Of a stretch of DNA of 64,000 bases, positions 57,906 through 64,000 are shown one piece after another. The notes below the pieces were generated by a model that worked only from the letters and a program-made list of their open reading frames with translations, was not told the origin of the DNA and searched no databases. The position numbers and the translations under genes are program-made. Every line of letters begins with the position of its first letter. Position 1 is the stretch's first letter. Source of the DNA: Litoditis marina (lineage: Eukaryota; Nematoda; Chromadorea; Rhabditida; Rhabditidae); contig OZ038433.1 of NCBI GenBank assembly GCA_964036275.1, positions 23,844,985 to 23,908,984 on the forward strand, read 5' to 3'.

Positions 57906-60900
57906 CGGCGTTAGCCGAAAAATTACGAGAGTCAGAGAGGCGCGCGCATTGCAAAACTAACAGAGAACTATTATTTCTTTAGAGTCACCTTTCTAAAAAT
58001 ACCGTGGTAGAGAGAGAGATTTTTTTTCCTCTACTCCAAACCATCCCGTACCCGTACATCTCTGACAGCAAGTAAAAATTAATAAAAATTGATAAAAAGT
58101 CTTGAAATTTAGTTAAAAACCCATGAATTCTATATCTAGCCGGGTTTTTCGGTAACCTAACCTTTTTTGCTAACCTCTTTTTCAGGTTACCTTAGTAGGT
58201 AACCTGGAAGTAACCTAAAACTAAAATCCGATTACCGTTCGAAGTAACGGTAAAAACCACATTTTGCGTTAGAAAAACAGGTAACCGGTTTTTCATTTTA
58301 GGTAAAAGTTTACCAAAAAAGGTTAGGTTTCCTGAAACCCCGGTAAGTTGTAGAATTGGCCAGAACCAGCTGCGTTGCGTCATTATTGCTCTAACTTGAT
58401 GTGGTTGTAAGTCTACCTCACATTCGTAAACTGTGGAACGTATTGATACCATAACGATAGTTTCGAAAGTTGAGAAGGGTGATTAGTTGGTAAAATTAGT
58501 ATAAACGATCGCCACAAACCCCTCTTCAATATAGGAGACTTTACGCTGTTTTCAGTTCGGAATTTTGCAGGTTGTTCTCTTATGTACTAGAAACTCAGTG
58601 TGAAAATGAAGATATCATAACTTACATAACATAATTTGTTTATGCCTACATATTATTTGGCGTAGTACACACACAAACTGATCTACACTAAAAAAGCTTA
58701 TCTATAATTACAAACTTGATCGCATTCTCAATGTTCGATGTAGTTGGTTGAAACACTGTTATAACAGACAAATATAGCAGAGTTATATAGTTGTTATATA
58801 GCAGAGGGACAAACGTTAAATTAGACGTGATAACGATGATGCTCTAGAAGACGTTTTCAAGATGTAGAGCATATGAAATATTAAAAAAGAGCTCTATATC
58901 TTTTCTTTTCATAATTCTTTCACGCGAGAAAAGTTCTTGTGTGTAACGTTTGCATATATGATTCAATCAATTTTGAGAATCAGAATGGAAAAACTAGCAA
59001 ATATTTAGTGCTTCTCTCCAATGCAATACTTTCAATCAAACCTAATTAAACTTTTTAGTTTTGTATTCATTACAATAACACAAGGGTTTTTCTTCTTTTG
59101 TTCTAGGTAATTGATAACCTTACAAAACCATGTTTGAACTAAATACGAGTTCATGCGTGGAAAGTTTCATTCGATTGAAAAGCAGCAGGGTCAAACTACG
59201 AACAACCAGATCTTAGAGCATTAAACACCGACATTTACACCCGTTTTGGAGAGCTAGCCTCGAGCTAGAGCTATACTCCTCACAATCATCTTCGGTGGGT
59301 ATTGTCCGGTTATTATGTGAATCTGAGCCTATGTAGTATGGAACTAAAACAAATTATTCAGTTTTCTGTTATACATAGTTCGTTCCATCAAACAATGTAC
59401 CTCCACGAAAGCGAAACAGACAGCCGATTCAAGTATGCGACCACATGGGTCGCGGCTCGCGTGCGGCGTTTTCAATTAAATTACAATTTTATTCAATTAA
59501 CGTTATTTTTCCGGGTTTTTCCAAATCAATCGTTCACCTCTTGAGTGTTTTAATAATGAACTATTGCACTTTTGCCATTATGATAAGTTTTGATTGAATA
59601 AATCAGAAAAGTAGAGAATCGTTGTAGTGAATTAAATTTGTTGTGAACTATCATAAATTAGCCACATAAAGTTTGCTATATAACTCACGTTCTGTTGATA
59701 AAGGGTTGTGAGAAAGTATAGTGGCTCAATTGACTTCAGAGTAGTATTTTCTTGGTTAAATCTTCAAGTGATATAACTTTGATCATATTAGGCATGCCAT
59801 CTAGAGCCAGCTGTATGTGAGAGCTATTTTGTTCTCCCACATGTGCCCATATGGCCGTGCGCTAAATGGCGCCGTTCCGCCCAGAGCTTGGGTGTACGGT
59901 CCCTTCCTGAGCCAAATTGTTGATTCAAATCTACATCTTGGATACTTGCCAACCTCGTTGCTCCGCCCACATAAATTTATTGTAAGAGAGGGCTATTGAT
60001 TGGTAAAACGAACTATAAACTTATATAAACTCTATTTCTCTACACTCGTTCCCAACTTTTTTTCTTCCTCGTTGTGTGTCTCCGTTTACCACAACATAAC
60101 CAGTCCTAAACGATTCTCTACTCCCAAATACAGTGAAATAAAGAACGACTTAGTGATATCGAGTTAAACTTAACTTAATTATGATAAAAACTCCATTTTC
60201 TGTCGTTTTCTGTTTTCTTATTTGGTTTTGTAAAAACCAATAATGTAGGCAAATCACAATATTATAAAACCATAACTTGAATAAAAACAAGCTTAAATGC
60301 CAAAAGTTTCATTTGAATTAAAATTAAAAAGTGCGAGTTTTATTTAAACTTTCGAAATTCCCGCCATTTTTGAATTTGAATAGGCGTGCTGTGATTGGTC
60401 GATTTCGCCACGCCCCCTCGACTTCGCCACGCCCCTCGACTCGATTTTGCGAACGCGATTGAAAAAACGGTGTCGTTTTTTGTACACGCACATGTTATGC
60501 CCAAGCGTAATTATCAGATTAGCGGTGTTAAACTGACAGACCACCTACAAGCATGATATTCATCACACTTCAATTCGCACAACACGTTATTCTCTCTCAG
60601 TGTATTCCAGGTATGTATTATACGTTTTGTATTTGTTCCAGTTTAACATAACTTTTTATCTTGGTAACTAGGCAGTATGTTTTCCTATTCAAGAAAAGAG
60701 ATGAGTGAGAGACAGACAGAGAGACCATAAAATATAGAGAGGTTATGAACAACATTTACTTCCTTGTCCACAATTGATGCTCAATGACGATCTTCAGATA
60801 CGAACAGTGCATATTCGATTCATGAAACGTCCAAATGTCGCTTCATCTTTAGAGGGTAACAAAATCTTATTTGTAGTTTGATCTAGATGCATGCCCGAGT

Positions 60901-61682
60901 TATAAACGAAACACTAAGGAATGAAAGTGCGGCTCTCGAGTCGATTCGTACTCTAAACTCAAAAACTCGATTTTTCCGAAAATTCGAAAACTCGAAATTT
61001 CCTATAACTAGAAAACTCAAAAGCTCGAAATTTTGAACTGCGAAACTCGAAACTCGAAGTGTTGAACTCGAGATGTGGACGTTTTTGGGGGAAAAATGTG
61101 AAAATTCTAATTTTTGGCTTCATAACTAGATAAACATTTTTGAAACTCGAAAACTCGATTTACTCGAAAAACTAAAAAAAACTCGAGAACTCAGAAACGC
61201 GAAATTTTTCAATACTCGAAATGTTGAACTCAATTACCAACCCTAGGTAAGATTCGCCATATGGGCTTGGTTTGGAAAGAGCGAAACCTATAGCCGCTGT
61301 CTGTAGGGAAGCTCAAAAATTTGACAAACAAAATTTCTCACAGTCCGTCATTTTAATATCCAAACGCAAAGTTTTGGGAATTTAGATATGTTTCATCCGA
61401 TTATTCCAAAAATCTGCTGATTTTGACCCATTATTCTTGGTATAACGAATGCTGACTGTGGCTTAGAGAGTCCGCCCATAAACATTGATTATACCCAAAA
61501 TGGGTTTACAAAATTGTTCAGTTTTGCCAAGATAGTGGCAGTTCCTGTGAAAGTCGAGTGTCCGGAAAAGTGTTGTTGTGTCAGTTTTTGTTTGATGTTG
61601 CCCAAAGATGGTTAATTCCCTCCGCGCCTCACTGGTACTCAATAAGTTATTCGCAAAACCTTAGGAGAACGAAGTTACTATA
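57906..61682. other. no supported gene; repeats and a possible promoter-like block
   Basis: 57950-58012 contains TAAAAATACCGTGGTAGAGAG, matched in inverse orientation at about 63313-63360. 58140-58350 has scattered GGTAACCT motifs. 60390-60442 has ATTGG and two tandem TCGCCACGCCCCC(T)CGACT boxes, GC-box-like. 60945-61245 is a degenerate ACTCGAAA minisatellite ending near CAACCCTA. ORFs are unsupported. Confidence 0.45.
60945..61245. repeat. degenerate (ACTCGAAA)n tract, second locus
   Basis: Many AAACTCGAAA-type units, more diverged and AT-interrupted than at 4073-4263. The right border ATTACCAACCCTA resembles the hAT-like terminus AACAACCCTA; no left terminus was found. Confidence 0.7.
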
Positions 61683-62434
61683 TTAAACAAACATATTTTG
61701 TATCAACAAGCTTAAATAATCGTGAAAATTCGAACGTTTGTAGAATAATAATAGGCAACTTTTATTCCCTCCCAATTCGTGGATTTCGCTAGTGAATAGC
61801 GCTAGCGATTTGGGCATATGCGTATGAGTAGCAGAAATATTTGCGTCAATTTTCTGCATCAGGCCCGCTACAAAGTCGGAAGAGCTCAATGAAGCTGCTA
61901 ACAGGCCCATACAGTAGGCGTTTGTTTGAGCTACAGTCGAGACCGCTACAAAAGTGACCGGCCACTCAGCAGGAATTCTGATGATTTTACCAGAAAATTT
62001 GAAAATCTACGAGTGAAAATTCCATCTCGTAGAGTTCCGCCGTTAGTTCTTTGAAAGAAAAAAACATTTCACTGTTATCGTCATTGTCTTCTGCTTCAAT
62101 ACGATGAATGCAGGGTAAAGTCTGAGCTGAACGTCGAGCACCTATGAAACACGCAATGAAAATGTTCACTTATTGTTGTTTGACCACGTTTGTGTATGAT
62201 TTGATATAATATAACAACAGTAATAGGTATTTTCGAGTTTCTTAGGCCGTTCTACTATTCACTATTTGAGTGAAAGGAGCGCAGGTTACAGGGGTAATCA
62301 TAGGCTTGTCTTGAAAGTTCGCCAGAGCAACTAAAAATTGAATGCAAACAAATTTTATGAGAAATAACTACTAGTTCTCGAATAACAACGGCAGGACCTG
62401 GCCCCCTTGTGTTAGGATTACCGTAGTTTTCCAT
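61683..62434 (-). CDS. unknown protein, 3' exons (4 exons)
   Basis: Exons 62422-62434 (tentative ATG at 62434), 62290-62330, 62073-62141 and 61683-62006 join in phase (1, 2/0, 0/0, 0) to TAA, about 148 residues. Segments: NFQDKPMITP, LDVQLRLYPAFIVLKQKTMT, FKFSGKIIRIPAEWPVTFVA, VAQTNAYCMGLLAASLSSSD, DANISATHTHMPKSLALFTS. The globular composition suggests a soluble or secreted protein. I do not recognise a family. The reading of the last exon as one 108-codon frame is strong; the first exon is the weakest part and the true start may be further upstream. Confidence 0.55.
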
Positions 62435-63533
62435 AGAAAACCCACAGTTTGGAAACGTTCTAGCTATCTTATTTTTGATATTTACTATTAATTTTTTAGT
62501 ATACCCTGGTTCATTACACAAAAAAGATTTCAACCACTTTCAAGTCAATTTTATATTTTGAGATTGCCTTTAAGTATCCATATCCATAAGGGTGCCGAAT
62601 ACATTATATTTCCCGTCAGACCAGGAAGTGGGGAGAATGTGTTTTTGCCAGACTCGCTGCCACAGCAGAATAACAACTCTGCATCAAATAGGGAAAAAGG
62701 ATAAACAACAGCCTAGTCAGTATAAAAAAACAGAAAACTGCAGTGGGCCGATCCCTCGTATTTTCCAATACTTTCTTATTAGTAGTATAGTATAGCTTTT
62801 TTACTAATCCTACAACTCTCTGATTCAGTGGCGTTGTAAACTTTGCATGTGTGTCTAATCTTTCCGTGTTACATATACACCAGATAGGAGAATATGTTTT
62901 GTAAAACGCTTGCAGAACCTTCGGTGTGAATATTTTTGCATGGCGACTGTTAAAATGGTACCATCACTATCGTTTATCGTTTTCTGTTGCAATAGACTTT
63001 ACTGATTAGTTGATTCATCAATTTGTTAAACAACATGGCGTTGAAATCGTGCTATCTCGGTTGTTTTGTTGTGAAATGGACACCGAATCTATTTTTGTGA
63101 TAAGTATTTGCGAATGAGTAGATGTTTTTGAAAACATACATCATGATAGAACAATCTATTAGTTTTCTGAAACGGCCATTTGATCCAAATAGAGCATAAT
63201 ATCATTACACCACATATAAACCAGGGTTTGCGTGAGAGCTCCGTGAACTCTTATCCGAAATTTTTTTTCAGAACTATCCAAAAACTTTTACTGCGAAAAC
63301 TCAGGAGGCAATCTCTCTACCACGGTATTTTTAGATAAGCCCACTCTAAAGAATTATTAGCTCTCTGTTCGTTTCTGTTTGTTGTTACCGACTGAGGTGT
63401 TTACAGTTTACCCAGACGTAATCTGTTTGTGTCGACTGTTATCTTCCCTACCAACAAACAATCTATATCATGTGTTATTGATAAAACATAGTATTTAAAG
63501 CGGAGAGAACTGATACCCTCATCGCAACCAATC
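62435..63533. other. intergenic, nothing firm
   Basis: Contains the inverse copy of the TACCGTGGTAGAGAGA repeat (about 63313-63360). Upstream of the next gene a TATA-like TATTTAAAG lies at 63491-63499. Confidence 0.5.
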
Positions 63534-63573
63534 ATGTCTGGAAGAAGAGCTGCTGAACAAAAAGAGTGCAAAG
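63534..63573 (+). CDS. first coding exon of a gene leaving the window
   Basis: ATG 63534 (context AACCAATCATG) opens MSGRRAAEQKECK and meets a GTATGT donor in phase 1. TATTTAAAG about 40 bp upstream and CATCGCAACC give a promoter-like context. The following intron contains a family B repeat. The product cannot be named from 13 residues. Confidence 0.4.
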
Positions 63574-63694
63574 GTATGTAAAATTTCTCTCATCTTCTCT
63601 CAGTCCCACATTTCCAAAATCTGAGCCGAGCATGTTATGTCGATGTATAAGCAGAAACCTTCTTGATATTATTATCGTTGCGTTCGTTAACTAG

Positions 63695-63825
63695 GAGTAA
63701 ATTGAATAGTCATGTGAAGTCAGCATTTTAATGAGCCATCGTGCACTTTGTCATTGCACGTTTCTGACTTCTGCTGTGTTAAACATGTTTCACGTGACTC
63801 CGCCATCGACTAACAGTATACTCGA
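63695..63825 (+). repeat. dispersed repeat family B, copy 5
   Basis: Best-preserved copy: AGTAAATTGAATAGTCATGT ... TCGTGCACTTTGTCATTGCA ... AACATGTTTCACGTGACTCC. The outer TCATGTGAA / TTTCACGTGA inversion is visible. Confidence 0.82.
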
Positions 63826-64000
63826 TTTGCAACAAGGCGGACCCTTACTCTTGTAACCAAAGGGCAGTTTTGAGAAAGTTCGGTGGCGAAAAGAAAATTT
63901 AACAATAATGAAGTTTTTTGAAGTCAATTTATCTATTCCAAGTTTGCACGTCGTTTTTTAGCTTGTTTTTGTGTGTTAAACATACAATGCACATCATCGG

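Noticed and set aside
1..64000. CRISPR array, operon or phage-like system
   Set aside because: The direct repeats are satellites and minisatellites without spacers, and genes are intron-containing nematode genes.

Overview
The window is eukaryotic and nuclear, from a nematode and most likely a rhabditomorph (clade V). The evidence is an AT-rich background, GT-AG introns with the short nematode acceptor (tttcag) and no branch-point tract, a candidate trans-splice acceptor just upstream of a start codon, and nematode-expanded families: an insulin/EGF-receptor-L-domain (IRLD-type) gene, a serpentine class x (srx) receptor pseudogene and a sex-peptide-receptor-related GPCR. No prokaryotic operon, viral genome, rRNA or CRISPR array was seen. 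Genes are spread over many small exons (31-330 bp) with introns often of several hundred bp, so long single-frame ORFs mean little here. Gene models were built by matching splice sites and reading phase by eye.

Layout. 1.2-3.9 kb (+): five-exon secreted protein of unknown function. 5.7-11.0 kb (-): complete 11-exon peptide GPCR, with a dispersed repeat in one intron. 11-21.5 kb: gene-poor and repeat-rich, with a fold-back element, a duplication broken by a MITE, a minisatellite and a palindromic TTAA element. 21.8-25.7 kb: a tRNA-like SINE pair, a (GA)n tract and exons of two unrecognised minus-strand genes. 25.7-30 kb: no supported gene. 30.1-33.6 kb (+): seven-exon single-pass membrane protein. 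34-38 kb: partial plus-strand gene, with a dead srx receptor lying antisense in its span. 39-42 kb (-): partial multi-pass membrane gene interleaved with SINEs and a long-TIR MITE. 42.9-48 kb (-): complete eight-exon IRLD-type gene followed by a decayed paralogue. 49.4-51.5 kb: two adjoining satellite arrays. 52.6 kb (+): orphan 3' exon resembling the IRLD tail. 55.4-57.5 kb (-): multi-pass membrane protein. 61.7-62.4 kb (-): unrecognised gene. 63.5 kb (+): first exon of a gene leaving the window.

The legible functions are sensory or secretory (peptide GPCR, chemoreceptor relic, secreted or membrane L-domain protein, other signal-peptide or TM proteins). Nothing suggests that the genes form one pathway. 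The most distinctive content is the repeat landscape: a hAT-like MITE carrying a minisatellite, a MITE inside one copy of a tandem duplication (which gives the empty target site), tRNA-like SINEs with inverted termini, and a satellite whose unit appears to have gained an ~86-bp hairpin segment before amplifying.
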